A stretch of DNA of 64,000 nt. Source: Clostridia bacterium. GTDB lineage: Bacteria; Bacillota; Clostridia; Oscillospirales; CAG-272. Location of the stretch: NCBI GenBank assembly GCA_017520505.1, contig JAFXFN010000034.1:1-64000 (forward strand). Reading direction: 5' to 3'. Made by a program: the position numbers and the translations under genes. Shown one piece after another: positions 22,945 to 31,924 of the stretch (its first letter is position 1; each line of letters starts with the position of its first letter). The notes under the pieces were generated by a model, which saw nothing but the letters and a program-made list of their open reading frames with translations, did no database searches and had not been told where the DNA came from.

Positions 22945-25413
22945 TTAAACACCCTTCTTGCTCTTTCTGATGAGCTCTTCGCTTGTGAAGCTTTCTTCAG
23001 CAACGTATCCGGGAATGGGCATGAGCTTTTCGTGGATAGCGTCGATGAACCAAGAAGGCTGCGGGAAGAATTCCTTATCGTATTCGAATGCGGGCGTGAT
23101 CCAGTTCTTAGCACCAACAACTACAGGGGGAGCATCGAGGTAATCGAATGCGAGCTGTGTGATGTTCTGTGCCATATCGTTGAGGATGTTACCTCTTGTG
23201 CAAGCATCGGAAGCGAGAAGGATCTTACCTGTCTTCTTAACGGATTCAACAACGGGCTCGTAGTTGAAAGGAACAACGGAACGAGCGTCGATAACTTCTG
23301 CTGTGATACCGTACTTTTCTTCGAGGATCTTAGCAGCGTCGAGAACTCTGTAAAGTGTTGCACCGATTGTAAGGATCGTGAGGTCTTTACCTTCACGTCT
23401 TACAGCGGGTTCACCGAAGGGAACTTCGTATGTGCCTGTGGGAACACCTTCCTTAACGAATCTTTCACCCATATCGTAGATTCTCTGGCTTTCAAAGAAT
23501 ACAACGGGGTCTGTGCCGTTAAGTGCTGTTGTCATAAGACCCTTAGCATCGTAAGGTGTTACAGGGAATACAACCTTCAAGCCGGGGATGTGAGCACAAA
23601 GTGCTGTCCAGTCCTGGCTGTGCTGTGCGCCGTACTTGGAACCAACGGAAACACGGAGAACAACGGGCATCTTCAAGCCGCCTGCAGACATTGACTGCCA
23701 CTTAGCCATCTGGTTGAAGATTTCGTCGCCTGCGCAACCGATAAAGTCACAGTACATAAGCTCAACAATAACACGACCGCCTGCCATACCGTAGCCGCAA
23801 GCTGTACCGCAGATAGCGGATTCGGAAATGGGGGAGTTGAAGAGTCTGTGGTAAGGAAGCGCTTCTGTAAGACCTCTGTATACTGCGAATGCACCGTTCC
23901 AGAAACGAACGTCTTCACCGTATGCGATAAGTGTGGGGTCTTCGTAGAACTTAGCGATGATAGCTTCGAAGATACCGTCTCTGATGTTGTACATCTTCAT
24001 CTTGGAAACTTCCTTGCCCTTTTCATCGTAAGCATAACGGATCTTTGTAGCAAGCTTCTTAACGTTTTCGTTTTCTTCCATAGGCTGGGAAACTTCAACG
24101 GGTCTGTCTTCCATCTTAAGAACCTTTTCATTGGAGAACATAAGGTCTTCAAGGAATGCGGGGTTCTTGTCATAGTCTGTGTAAGGAGCTATTTCAAGAT
24201 CGGAAGCAAGCATGAACATTCTGTGGTTTCTGTCGATAACAGCAGCCTTAACAGCTTCAAGCTCTTCTGCTGTTGCAACGCCTGCATCTACGATCTGCTG
24301 GGGGAATATTGTAAGGGGATCGAGCTTCTGCCATTCAGCTTCCTCTTCGGGTGTTCTGTATGACATAACGTCGGATGTGGAGTGTCCGCCGAGACGGTAA
24401 GTAACGAGGTCGAGAAGAACAGGACCCTTACCTTCCTTGATGAGAGCCATCTTGCGCTTGTAAGCGTCGATAACTGCCAAGGGGTTCCAACCGTTTACTC
24501 TTTCAGCGTTCATCTGGTTCTGTGCGATGCAACCGAGTCTTACGAGGTCGCCGTAAGCCATTGTTTCGCCTCTTGTCTGACCGCCCATACCGTAGTGGTT
24601 GTTGTTGAAGTTGAAGATGATCGGAAGACCACCCTTGTAGCCGTCTTCCCAGAGTTCATTGAACTGGTCCATAGCTGCGAAGTTCATAGCTTCGAATACG
24701 GGACCGCGTCCTGCGGCGCCGTCGCCTGCGTTAGCAACTACGATACCGTCTTTCTTATTACACTTCTTAAAGAGAGCAACACCTGTTGCGATGGGGCCTG
24801 CGCCGCCAACGATAGCGTTGTTCGGGAAAATACCGAAGGGAAGGAAGAATGCGTGCATGGAGCCGCCGAGACCTCTGGAGAAGCCCATATCCTTAGCGAA
24901 AAGCTCGCACATAAGGCCGTACATAAAGTAGTCCTTTGCAAGATCCTTAACGTTTGTAGCTGTGGAGTACTTCTTAACAACTTCGTACTGAACACCGCCG
25001 TTGTATGTTTCCATTATCTTTGTAAGCTCTTCATCGGAAAGCTTCTTGATAGCGGACATCGCCTTAGCGATAACCTCGTGGTGGGAACGGTGTGTACCGA
25101 AAATGAAGTCGTTAACACCGAGGTTGTAAGCCTGACCTACAGCTGTTGCTTCTTCACCGAGACCGAGGTGAGAAGGGCCGGGATATGTGAATTCCTTGCC
25201 GTTATAGATACCCTTCTTCTTGATATCCATAAGCATTTCTTCAAATTCTCTGATAGCAACCATATCGGCATACATACCGATAAAGTCTTCCTTGGAGTAG
25301 TTGTCCTTTTCATCAGCAACTGTCTTGTCGTATTCACATACGGGAATATCTTCAAATGTCACTGTGCGCTTTTTAAAGCTTTCTTTAGGGTCTACAAACA
25401 TTGACTTAGGCAT
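22945..25413 (-). CDS. 2-oxoacid (pyruvate-type) dehydrogenase E1, alpha and beta chains fused
   Basis: 822 residues. Residues ~30-430 are an E1-alpha chain (THRSHHEVIAKAM, then GDGAAGRG and NFNNNHYGMGG, the thiamine-diphosphate motif). Residues ~475-822 are an E1-beta chain (IAYGEDVRFWNGAFAVYRGL, FNSPISESAICGTACGYGMA, ARSVVPFNYEPVVESVKKTG). It should decarboxylate a 2-oxo acid and acylate the lipoyl group of E2. Pyruvate, acetoin or branched-chain substrates are all possible. Alpha and beta are separate genes in most bacteria, so the fusion is worth noting. It follows E3 by 32 bases in the E2-E3-E1 operon; GGAG precedes the ATG by 10 bases. Confidence 0.92.
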   Translation of the reverse strand: MPKSMFVDPKESFKKRTVTFEDIPVCEYDKTVADEKDNYSKEDFIGMYADMVAIREFEEMLMDIKKKGIYNGKEFTYPGPSHLGLGEEATAVGQAYNLGVNDFIFGTHRSHHEVIAKAMSAIKKLSDEELTKIMETYNGGVQYEVVKKYSTATNVKDLAKDYFMYGLMCELFAKDMGFSRGLGGSMHAFFLPFGIFPNNAIVGGAGPIATGVALFKKCNKKDGIVVANAGDGAAGRGPVFEAMNFAAMDQFNELWEDGYKGGLPIIFNFNNNHYGMGGQTRGETMAYGDLVRLGCIAQNQMNAERVNGWNPLAVIDAYKRKMALIKEGKGPVLLDLVTYRLGGHSTSDVMSYRTPEEEAEWQKLDPLTIFPQQIVDAGVATAEELEAVKAAVIDRNHRMFMLASDLEIAPYTDYDKNPAFLEDLMFSNEKVLKMEDRPVEVSQPMEENENVKKLATKIRYAYDEKGKEVSKMKMYNIRDGIFEAIIAKFYEDPTLIAYGEDVRFWNGAFAVYRGLTEALPYHRLFNSPISESAICGTACGYGMAGGRVIVELMYCDFIGCAGDEIFNQMAKWQSMSAGGLKMPVVLRVSVGSKYGAQHSQDWTALCAHIPGLKVVFPVTPYDAKGLMTTALNGTDPVVFFESQRIYDMGERFVKEGVPTGTYEVPFGEPAVRREGKDLTILTIGATLYRVLDAAKILEEKYGITAEVIDARSVVPFNYEPVVESVKKTGKILLASDACTRGNILNDMAQNITQLAFDYLDAPPVVVGAKNWITPAFEYDKEFFPQPSWFIDAIHEKLMPIPGYVAEESFTSEELIRKSKKGV

Positions 25414-25445
25414 AGTTTTTATTCTCCTATATTATTAATTATAAA

Positions 25446-26818
25446 TTATTTTACTTCAAACAAAGCTTCTCTGATAACTTCGCATACTGTGGGATGGGGG
25501 AATACGATCTCCTTGAGTGAATCAAGTGTCATTTCCGTTTCAACCATCATAGCTGCGCCGTAGATTATTTCGGAAGCATAATTTGCGATCATATGAACAC
25601 CGAGAACACGGTTGTACTTCTTGTCAACGATGACCTTAACGATACCGTTTCCGCCTTCGTTTTCAGCAACGTAACGTCCGCTGTAGTTCATTGTAAGGTT
25701 TACAACTTCAACGTCATAGCCCTTAGCCTTAGCGGATGCCTCTGTTTCACCTACAGCACCTACTTCGGGGTTTGTGTAGATAACGGAGGGGATAGCGTTG
25801 TATCTCATTCTGTCCTTCTTGCCGAGGATGTTGTTGATAGCAACCTCACCCTCACGGTAAGCTGTGTGAGCAAGCATTGATACGCCGTTGATATCGCCTG
25901 CGGCATAGAGACCGGGATATTCGTCTTCATCTGCTCGTCAGTCTTTACAGCGCCTCTTTCCATATATACGTTGAGGTTTTCAAGACCGTAGCCTGTTGTA
26001 ACAGCACGGCGGCCGATGGAGCAAAGAACCTTGTCAGCCTTAACCGTTACGGATTCGCCCTTTTCGTTTTCGTACGTTACGGAATCAGCGGAAAGGCTCT
26101 TAACTGCGCACTTGAGGCAGAAGTCGATGCCCTTCTTCTGATAGTTGCCGAGAAGTATTTTTGCAATGTCCGCATCTGTGGGACCTGCGATATGGTCAAG
26201 CATTTCGATAACGGTTACGTGTGCGCCTACGGAGTTGTAGTAGGAAGCCATTTCAAGACCGATAACGCCGCCGCCGATAACTACCATTTCCTTCGGAATT
26301 TCTTCAAGGTCGAGAACTTCTCTGTTAGTCATAACAAAGCCTGTTTCAACGCCCTCACGAAGACCGGGGATCGGGGGGATAACGGGCATAGAGCCTGTTG
26401 CAAGAAGCATCTGCTTACCGCAGTAAACTTCGTCGCCTGCTTTAACCTTGAAGCCCTCGGAATCCTTGCCTTCGATCATAGCTTCAGCGTAAACTACCTT
26501 AACGCCTGCAGCCTTTTCCTGCATACCGATACCGCCGACAAGTGTCTTTACGACCTTGTTCTTACGTGCAACGACAGCCTTCTGATCGATGGATGAGCCT
26601 GTTACGGTAACACCGTACTGTGAGGAGTGCTTTGTGTAGTCATACACCTTAGCGGAGTAAAGGAGCGCCTTGGAAGGGATACATCCTTCGTTGAGGCAAA
26701 CACCGCCGAGTGCTCTTTTTTCAATAATAACTGTTTTAAGTCCTGCGTGGCCAGCCTTGAGAGCCGCATTGTAGCCTGCGGGGCCGCCGCCGAGGATTAT
26801 AAGATCAAACATTTCCAT
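25446..26818 (-). CDS. lpdA: Dihydrolipoamide dehydrogenase (E3), interrupted by a one-base frameshift
   Basis: FAD flavoenzyme that reoxidises dihydrolipoamide. The first part (from ATG 26818, RBS GAGGTG) reads MEMFDLIILGGGPAGYNAALK, the redox pair GGVCLNEGCIPSK and the NAD motif MVVIGGGVIGLEMASYY, then KTDEQMKTNIP. There the frame is lost at a CCC run (25914-25916, minus strand) where ..NIPGLYAAGDINGVSMLAHTAYREG.. is expected. The next frame carries on exactly with that sequence to the catalytic FPHPTVCEVIRE and stop at 25446. One missing C restores a 457-residue protein of normal length. Either a sequencing/assembly error or a recent mutation. It lies between E2 (12 bases) and E1 (32 bases). 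Confidence 0.93.
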
Positions 26819-26830
26819 TTCGTTCACCTC

Positions 26831-28168
26831 TTACTTGGAAAGAAGAATGGAGAAGTTTTCAAGGGATGCACAGAGGTCCTTAAGGAACTTGGAAGCGGGT
26901 GCGCCGTCAACTGCTCTGTGGTCGTATGTGAGCGACAAGGGCATTGCGCTGTAAGCCTTGAGCTCGCCGTTAACTTCCTTAACTCTCGTCATAATTGTAT
27001 TTACGCCGAGGATACCTGTCTGGGGGGGATTGATAACGGGTGTGAAGCTTTCGATGCCGAATGAACCGAGGTTGGAAATTGTGAAGGATGCGCCCTTGAG
27101 CTTATCCGGAGCGATAGAACCGGACTGAGCAGCCTTAGCCAATTCCTTAGCTTCCTTGGATATTTCAGCAAGAGACTTCTTGTCTGCATTCATAATCGTG
27201 GGAACCATAAGTCCGCGTTCTGTATCTACAGCGATACCGATGTGAACACCGTTGAACTTGCGGAGTATGTCGCCTTCGAGAAGGTGAGCGTTGAGAAGTG
27301 AGTGCTCGGGCTTAGCAAGAACTCTTGATACAGCGTAGATGATGATATCGTTGAGTGTGATGTTGGGAAGACCGAGAGCCTCTGCTCCTGCCTTGAGCTT
27401 CTTTCTGAAGCCCATTATCTCGCCTGCATCGAAGGATGCTGTATTTGTAAGCTGTGCTGTTGTTGCAAGAGAGTTCATCATATTCTTTGCAATAGCACGG
27501 CGGATACCTGACATCTTTTCATCTGTGTACGCGGGAGCTGCTTCAACTGCTGCCGCAGGTGCTTCAGCGGGAGCTACAGCACCGATGTCGTTTACAGAGA
27601 ACTTGCCGGAAAGGCCTGTGCCTGCTGCACCTTCAAATGCGCCCTGAGCCGCATATGTGGGTGTAGGACCGTTTGCGATCATAGCACGGACGTCAGCCTC
27701 TGTGATTCTGCCTTCAGCGCCCGTGGGAACTGCGTATCTGTAATCAACGCCTGATTTCGCAGCGAAAGCCTTTGCTCTGGGGGATGCCTTAACGAAGCCT
27801 GTGGGAGCTTCTGTCTGAACAGCTGCTGCAACAGGTGCTGTTGTGGGAGCTGCTGCTGCAACTGCTTCTGCTGCTGCGGGTGCTTCTTCTTCAGCTGCGC
27901 CTGCAGGAGCAAATTCTGCTGTGGATTCACCGGGGTTACCGATGACAGCGATGTTTGTCATTACGGGGATCTCTTCACCCTCTTCGAAGAATACCTCGAT
28001 AAGAGTACCTGAAGCGGTCGCCTTTTCGTCTGTTGTGGTCTTGTCTGTTTCGTAAGTAAAAAGTACGTCGCCTTCATTTACGGTGTCGCCTTTTTTCTTG
28101 TGCCACTCGGTCAAAATACAACTTTCAACCGAAATACCCACGTTGGGCATTTGTACGGGTGTTGCCAT
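26831..28168 (-). CDS. 2-oxoacid dehydrogenase E2, dihydrolipoamide acyltransferase
   Basis: 445 residues in the classic order. One lipoyl domain (about 1-78) with the lipoylated Lys43 in TYETDKTTTDEKA; an Ala/Pro-rich linker; the E1/E3-binding domain (about 127-165, KASPRAKAFAAKSGVDY, RITEADVRAMI); a second Ala-rich linker; and the catalytic domain (about 215-445) with the active-site LTYDHRAVDGAPASKF. It passes the acyl group to CoA and forms the core of the complex. First gene of the operon, AGGAGG before the ATG, promoter at 28229-28257. No lipoate ligase or lipoyl synthase is in view. Confidence 0.95.
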   Translation of the reverse strand: MATPVQMPNVGISVESCILTEWHKKKGDTVNEGDVLFTYETDKTTTDEKATASGTLIEVFFEEGEEIPVMTNIAVIGNPGESTAEFAPAGAAEEEAPAAAEAVAAAAPTTAPVAAAVQTEAPTGFVKASPRAKAFAAKSGVDYRYAVPTGAEGRITEADVRAMIANGPTPTYAAQGAFEGAAGTGLSGKFSVNDIGAVAPAEAPAAAVEAAPAYTDEKMSGIRRAIAKNMMNSLATTAQLTNTASFDAGEIMGFRKKLKAGAEALGLPNITLNDIIIYAVSRVLAKPEHSLLNAHLLEGDILRKFNGVHIGIAVDTERGLMVPTIMNADKKSLAEISKEAKELAKAAQSGSIAPDKLKGASFTISNLGSFGIESFTPVINPPQTGILGVNTIMTRVKEVNGELKAYSAMPLSLTYDHRAVDGAPASKFLKDLCASLENFSILLSK

Positions 28169-28228
28169 AATTGTTCCTCCTGTTTATTAAAACACAATTA
28201 ATGTGCCGATATTTTTTCAATCACCATA

Positions 28229-28257
28229 ATAATATAACATATACGCATTTTTGTCAA
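28229..28257 (-). promoter_or_regulatory. Promoter of the 2-oxoacid dehydrogenase operon
   Basis: Minus strand TTGACA (28252-28257), 17-base spacer, TATTAT (28229-28234), about 60 bases upstream of the E2 ATG. Confidence 0.8.
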
Positions 28258-28435
28258 GTCGGTAATGTAAAAAAACATTAATAATTAAGTGAAATATTTT
28301 GTTACATATCTGCCCGAGGTGTTAAATCCTATGTTAATTTTCACATTATATGTGTTATTTCTTCAAAAAAGTTATCAAAAATCATCCGGATAGATCGGTA
28401 TGTGCAGAAATCGACGTTCACAATTTCCGTATAAA
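28258..28435. other. AT-rich upstream region with a CACAT-TAT-ATGTG palindrome
   Basis: No gene is seen. CACATTATATGTG (28342-28354) is a perfect 13-bp palindrome and GTGAAATATTTTGTTAC nearby is loosely symmetrical. Either could bind a regulator of the dehydrogenase operon; both are too far upstream (over 30 bases from -35) to be sure, and neither fits a Rex consensus well. Confidence 0.35.
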
Positions 28436-28785
28436 ATGAACGGTAATGGGTTTCAAACGGGACGCCGATGGCGTCGTCCCCTACAACGCCTCCCCAGAAT
28501 GCAATGAACGGAAATGGGTTTCGCCCTCTCCGTCACGACGGTGTCGTGCCACCTCCCCCATGCCGACGTTCCTTACGGCGGTGGGAGGCATAATACCACA
28601 CCCGAATTTAATTATCAAAAATGAGAATTTCCCCATTTATCCGTAGGGGTTGTGTGCCAAGTAGTTCGTGGCTACCACGAACTACACAACCCGTATGAAA
28701 CAAACGAAAATGGGTTTAAAACGGGCGGTCGAGGACGTCCGCCCCTACAACATCACGTTGAATATAACGAACAAAAACGGGTTTG
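28436..28785. repeat. Intergenic mosaic of dispersed repeat modules
   Basis: Contains four reverse-oriented copies of a unit whose core is GAACGAAAATGGGTTT (at about 28437, 28503, 28704 and 28767), two GGGCG...CCCCTACAA modules (28459-28483 and 28723-28752), a CCTCC...GGAGG-type module (28506-28590) and a palindrome starting GTAGTTCGTGG and ending CCACGAACTAC (28661-28685). Open frames here are short and repeat-derived, so I call no genes. Confidence 0.7.
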
Positions 28786-28791
28786 TTTTCA

Positions 28792-28911
28792 GGGGGCGTC
28801 ACGTTTCGCTTTTTGCGAAACTGTCGGTGCGCATAGATGTTTTTTGTTTTTTTTGAAAGGCAACTGTGCGCATCCGTCAAATTCACGCACGGCGTGAATT
28901 GTGACGCCCCC
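28792..28911. repeat. 120-bp cloverleaf-like nested inverted repeat
   Basis: Outer stem GGGGGCGTCAC (28792-28802) pairs perfectly with GTGACGCCCCC (28901-28911). Inside are GTTTCGC-ttttt-GCGAAAC (28803-28821), an imperfect middle stem TGTCGGTGCGCA / TGCGCATCCGTCA with a T-rich loop, and AATTCACGC-acg-GCGTGAATT (28880-28900). No coding capacity. It could be a folded RNA or a mobile-element core. Confidence 0.65.
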
Positions 28912-28954
28912 GAAAACGATGCCAGCCTTTTTGACGAAATTTAAAGAAAATCTA

Positions 28955-28983
28955 TTGAAAAAATAAAAATAGACGTTTATAAT
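28955..28983 (+). promoter_or_regulatory. Promoter of the cwlD-radA-trmH-rluA-lnt operon
   Basis: TTGAAA (28955-28960), 17-base spacer, TATAAT (28978-28983). About 60 bases of leader precede the ATG at 29048. Confidence 0.8.
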
Positions 28984-29047
28984 AGATAAAAGCATAATAT
29001 AAAGTGGCGTTTTCATATAATCTACCAAAAAAAGAAACGGAGAATAT

Positions 29048-29788
29048 ATGAAAAAATACAGCTTTGAGCTTAAAATACTTACGACGGGCATTTCGTTTAT
29101 TCTGGTATTTTTTATTTTGGCTCACACCCTTGCCCCGTCTGTGTCCGTTGAAACGCTGACCGAGCTTATCGTCAAACCGCAGTCCGTCCCCTCTTTCTGT
29201 GTACTTATCGATCCCGGCCACGGAGGTGCTGACGGTGGCGCTTCGTCAGATTCGGGTATACTCGAAAAGGACGTAAACCTGCAAATATCAGAAAAGCTTT
29301 TCGCAATTTTCAAAACACTCGGCATAAAATGCGAAATGACGAGATACGATGACGTAATGCTTGACGGCGGCGCATCCTCGCACAAAAAGATGCACGACTT
29401 GAAAAACCGTGTTCTCGCCTCGGAAAAATACGAAAACTGCGTTTTCGTAAGTATTCATCAAAACAAATTTCCTCAAAAAAAGTACACGGGAACACAGGTA
29501 TATTATTCAAAAAACGATCCAGGCTCCGAAATACTTGCAGAACTTATTCAGTCATCTGTACGTGAAAACGTTCAGCCCGACAACACGAGGCAAACAAAAA
29601 AGGCAACCTCAAGCATTTACGTGCTCGACAGGATAACCTGTCCTGCCGTTTTGACCGAATGCGGTTTTCTTTCAAACGACGGCGAGGCACAAAGGCTTTC
29701 GGAGCAATCATATCAAAAGCAGTTAGCTTGTGCAATAACTGCGGGAATAGTGAAATTTCTTGCCGTGAACACGGCGCAGGGAGAATAA
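29048..29788 (+). CDS. cwlD: N-acetylmuramoyl-L-alanine amidase (CwlD-like)
   Basis: A 246-residue amidase_3 enzyme that removes the peptide from muramic acid. An uncleaved-looking N-terminal membrane segment (about 9-30) exports it. The zinc and catalytic motifs are VLIDPGHGGADGG, LEKDVNLQ (Glu), VFVSIHQNK and VLTECGFLSN. Size and anchor fit CwlD, which prepares spore-cortex muramic lactam, hinting at a spore-forming ancestry. GGAGAATAT precedes the ATG. It heads a tightly packed operon; radA begins 2 bases after its stop. Confidence 0.9.
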   Translation: MKKYSFELKILTTGISFILVFFILAHTLAPSVSVETLTELIVKPQSVPSFCVLIDPGHGGADGGASSDSGILEKDVNLQISEKLFAIFKTLGIKCEMTRYDDVMLDGGASSHKKMHDLKNRVLASEKYENCVFVSIHQNKFPQKKYTGTQVYYSKNDPGSEILAELIQSSVRENVQPDNTRQTKKATSSIYVLDRITCPAVLTECGFLSNDGEAQRLSEQSYQKQLACAITAGIVKFLAVNTAQGE

Positions 29789-29790
29789 AT

Positions 29791-31155
29791 ATGAAAAAAA
29801 ATACACAGTTTGTATGCTCGGAATGTGGGTACACAAGCGCAAAGTGGCTCGGCAAATGCCCCTCTTGCGGGCAGTGGAACACAATGGAGGAGCACACGGC
29901 TATCGAAGAAGATAAAAAAGGTGCTAACAAGAGACTTTTGTCATTCGGAGATGACGAGCCCGTACTTCTGAGCACCTCCGACAACGAAGAATATCTGCGC
30001 TCTGACACAGGCTGCGGTGAGCTTAACCGTGTGCTTGGCGGCGGTCTTGTTGACGGCTCTGCCGTGCTTTTATGCGGTGAGCCCGGCATCGGAAAATCCA
30101 CCCTGCTTTTACAGATAAGCAGCACCGTCGGCGGCGGTTCTCCCGTTTTATACGTTTCGGGTGAGGAATCGAGGGGGCAGATAAAGCTCCGTGCCAACCG
30201 TCTTTGTGCAAATTACAACAATCTTTACGTTCTGACGGAAGCAAACGTAGAAAAAATACTTAATTATATAGATAAAATAAAGCCTGCCGTCGTTGTCATC
30301 GACTCGATACAGACGATGTATCTTGACAGGATAAATTCCGCCCCCGGCTCCGTTTCGCAGGTGCGTGAGGGCGCTATGTGCTTTATCAACAAGGCAAAAA
30401 GCGAAGGAATTTCGATGATACTCGTCGGTCACGTCAATAAAGAAGGCGCTATAGCAGGGCCCAAGGTGCTTGAGCACATGGTCGATGCCGTTCTCTATTT
30501 CGAGGGTGAGCGCCGTCAGTCGGTGCGTGTGATACGTGCCGCCAAAAACCGCTTCGGCTCAACGAATGAGATAGGCGTTTTTGAAATGACGGACAAGGGG
30601 CTGTGCGAAGTACCGAATCCGTCAGAAATGCTGTTATCGGGAAGGCCCGTCGGTGTTTCTGGCAACTGCACCGTTTGCGTAGTCGAGGGAAGCCGTCCGC
30701 TTCTTGCGGAGATACAGGCACTCGTCACAACGACGTACTTTCCCTCCCCACGCCGTACGTCAAGCGGATACGATACGAACCGTGCGTGTCTTATAATCGC
30801 CGTGCTTGAAAAAAGGCTCGGTCTTCGTTTTTCACAGTTTGACGCTTACATAAACGTCATCGGCGGTCTTCGTATTGACGAGCCCGCATCAGACCTTGCC
30901 TTGGCGCTTGCGCTCGTTTCAAGCATCAAGGACATCCCCATACCCGATGACATCGCCGTTATGGGTGAGCTTGGCTTATCGGGTGAATTGCGTGCCGTAA
31001 GCGGTGCCGTTATGCGTGTAAAGGAATGTGCACGTCTTGGATTCCGCCGTGTTATGGTTCCCGCCCTCAACTCCGAGGAACTGAAGGAAATAAACGATAT
31101 TGAAATAATAAAAGTAAAAAGCATCTTCGATGCTATAAGAATATTCGGAAATTGA
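29791..31155 (+). CDS. radA: DNA repair protein RadA (Sms)
   Basis: A 454-residue RecA-like ATPase promoting branch migration in recombination. Order: C4 zinc finger (FVCSECGYTSAKWLGKCPSC), RecA core with Walker A GEPGIGKSTL, the RadA-specific KNRFG motif in AAKNRFGSTNEIGVFEM, and a C-terminal Lon-protease-like domain (INVIGGLRIDEPASDLALAL). Length is standard. GGGAGAATAA precedes ATG 29791, which overlaps the amidase 3' end; a longer in-frame reading upstream would overlap cwlD and is rejected. Confidence 0.97.
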   Translation: MKKNTQFVCSECGYTSAKWLGKCPSCGQWNTMEEHTAIEEDKKGANKRLLSFGDDEPVLLSTSDNEEYLRSDTGCGELNRVLGGGLVDGSAVLLCGEPGIGKSTLLLQISSTVGGGSPVLYVSGEESRGQIKLRANRLCANYNNLYVLTEANVEKILNYIDKIKPAVVVIDSIQTMYLDRINSAPGSVSQVREGAMCFINKAKSEGISMILVGHVNKEGAIAGPKVLEHMVDAVLYFEGERRQSVRVIRAAKNRFGSTNEIGVFEMTDKGLCEVPNPSEMLLSGRPVGVSGNCTVCVVEGSRPLLAEIQALVTTTYFPSPRRTSSGYDTNRACLIIAVLEKRLGLRFSQFDAYINVIGGLRIDEPASDLALALALVSSIKDIPIPDDIAVMGELGLSGELRAVSGAVMRVKECARLGFRRVMVPALNSEELKEINDIEIIKVKSIFDAIRIFGN

Positions 31156-31156
31156 A

Positions 31157-31912
31157 ATGAAAGAAAAGATTTTTGACAAGGAAGAATTTATTTTTGAGGG
31201 TATGGTGTCTGTTTCAGCCGTCATAAACTCTGAACTAAAGTGCAGAAAAATAACGAAAGTTCTGTTTGACCGTGACAAGATAAAATCAAAAAAGAAGCAA
31301 TATGACTATCTTCGTGCTATGTCATCGATTCACGGCTTTGACATAGAGCTGACCGATGAAAAAACACTTGACAGCCTTACCGTCGGCACGACTCACGGCG
31401 GTGTTATCGCCTACTGTACCGACAGAAAAATTGAGGAAATAACTAAAGACGACATAAAAGACGGCGGTTTTTACGTCTATATCGAGGGCATTGAGGATCC
31501 GTATAATTTCGGATATGCCCTGCGCTCACTGTACGCATCGGGCGTTGACGGGGTGATACTTTCCCCACGCAACTGGATGACAGCCGCAGCAACCGTGTGC
31601 CGTGCCTCGGCAGGCGCATCGGAAAGATGTCCCTTGTTCATATCAAATGACGGTATGATAAATATTTTCAAGGAAAAGGGCTACAAAATCGTATGTGCAG
31701 GCATCAGAGATTCTGTAAGCGCATACGATGCCGATTTGAAAAAGCCCGTTTTGCTCATTGTCGGCGGTGAAAAAAGAGGCATTTCATCAAGCCTTTTGCA
31801 AAATGCCGACACGGTTGTGCGCCTTGACTACGGCCGTGAATTTATGCAGTCGCTTTCAGCCGCCTCTGCCGCAGGCATACTTGCCTTTGAGGTATTACGT
31901 CAGAACAGATAA
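31157..31912 (+). CDS. TrmH/SpoU-family RNA 2'-O-methyltransferase
   Basis: 251 residues, SPOUT fold. An N-terminal RNA-binding part is followed by the SAM-knot motifs IEGIEDPYNFGYALRSLYA, LLIVGGEKRGIS and LSAASAAGILAFEVL. It should methylate a ribose 2'-OH in rRNA or tRNA; the exact site is not evident. It starts one base after the radA stop and is followed 12 bases later by the RluA paralogue, so two RNA-modifying enzymes are adjacent. Confidence 0.9.
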   Translation: MKEKIFDKEEFIFEGMVSVSAVINSELKCRKITKVLFDRDKIKSKKKQYDYLRAMSSIHGFDIELTDEKTLDSLTVGTTHGGVIAYCTDRKIEEITKDDIKDGGFYVYIEGIEDPYNFGYALRSLYASGVDGVILSPRNWMTAAATVCRASAGASERCPLFISNDGMINIFKEKGYKIVCAGIRDSVSAYDADLKKPVLLIVGGEKRGISSSLLQNADTVVRLDYGREFMQSLSAASAAGILAFEVLRQNR

Positions 31913-31924
31913 GAGGAAATAAAA

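Noticed and set aside
24382-25404. Long open frame (340 residues) on the plus strand opposite the E1 gene
   Set aside because: Its sequence is Cys/Val/His-rich without any motif, and it lies wholly over a conserved enzyme on the other strand; biased codon use of E1 leaves this frame open.
28258-28330. Rex operator upstream of the dehydrogenase operon
   Set aside because: GTGAAATATTTTGTTAC only loosely fits TTGTTAA-N4-TTAACAA, and it lies upstream of the -35; not enough to call.
28789-29221. Minus-strand open frames between the repeat mosaic and cwlD
   Set aside because: They overlap the cloverleaf repeat, the cwlD promoter and the cwlD 5' end, and show no ribosome site or motif.
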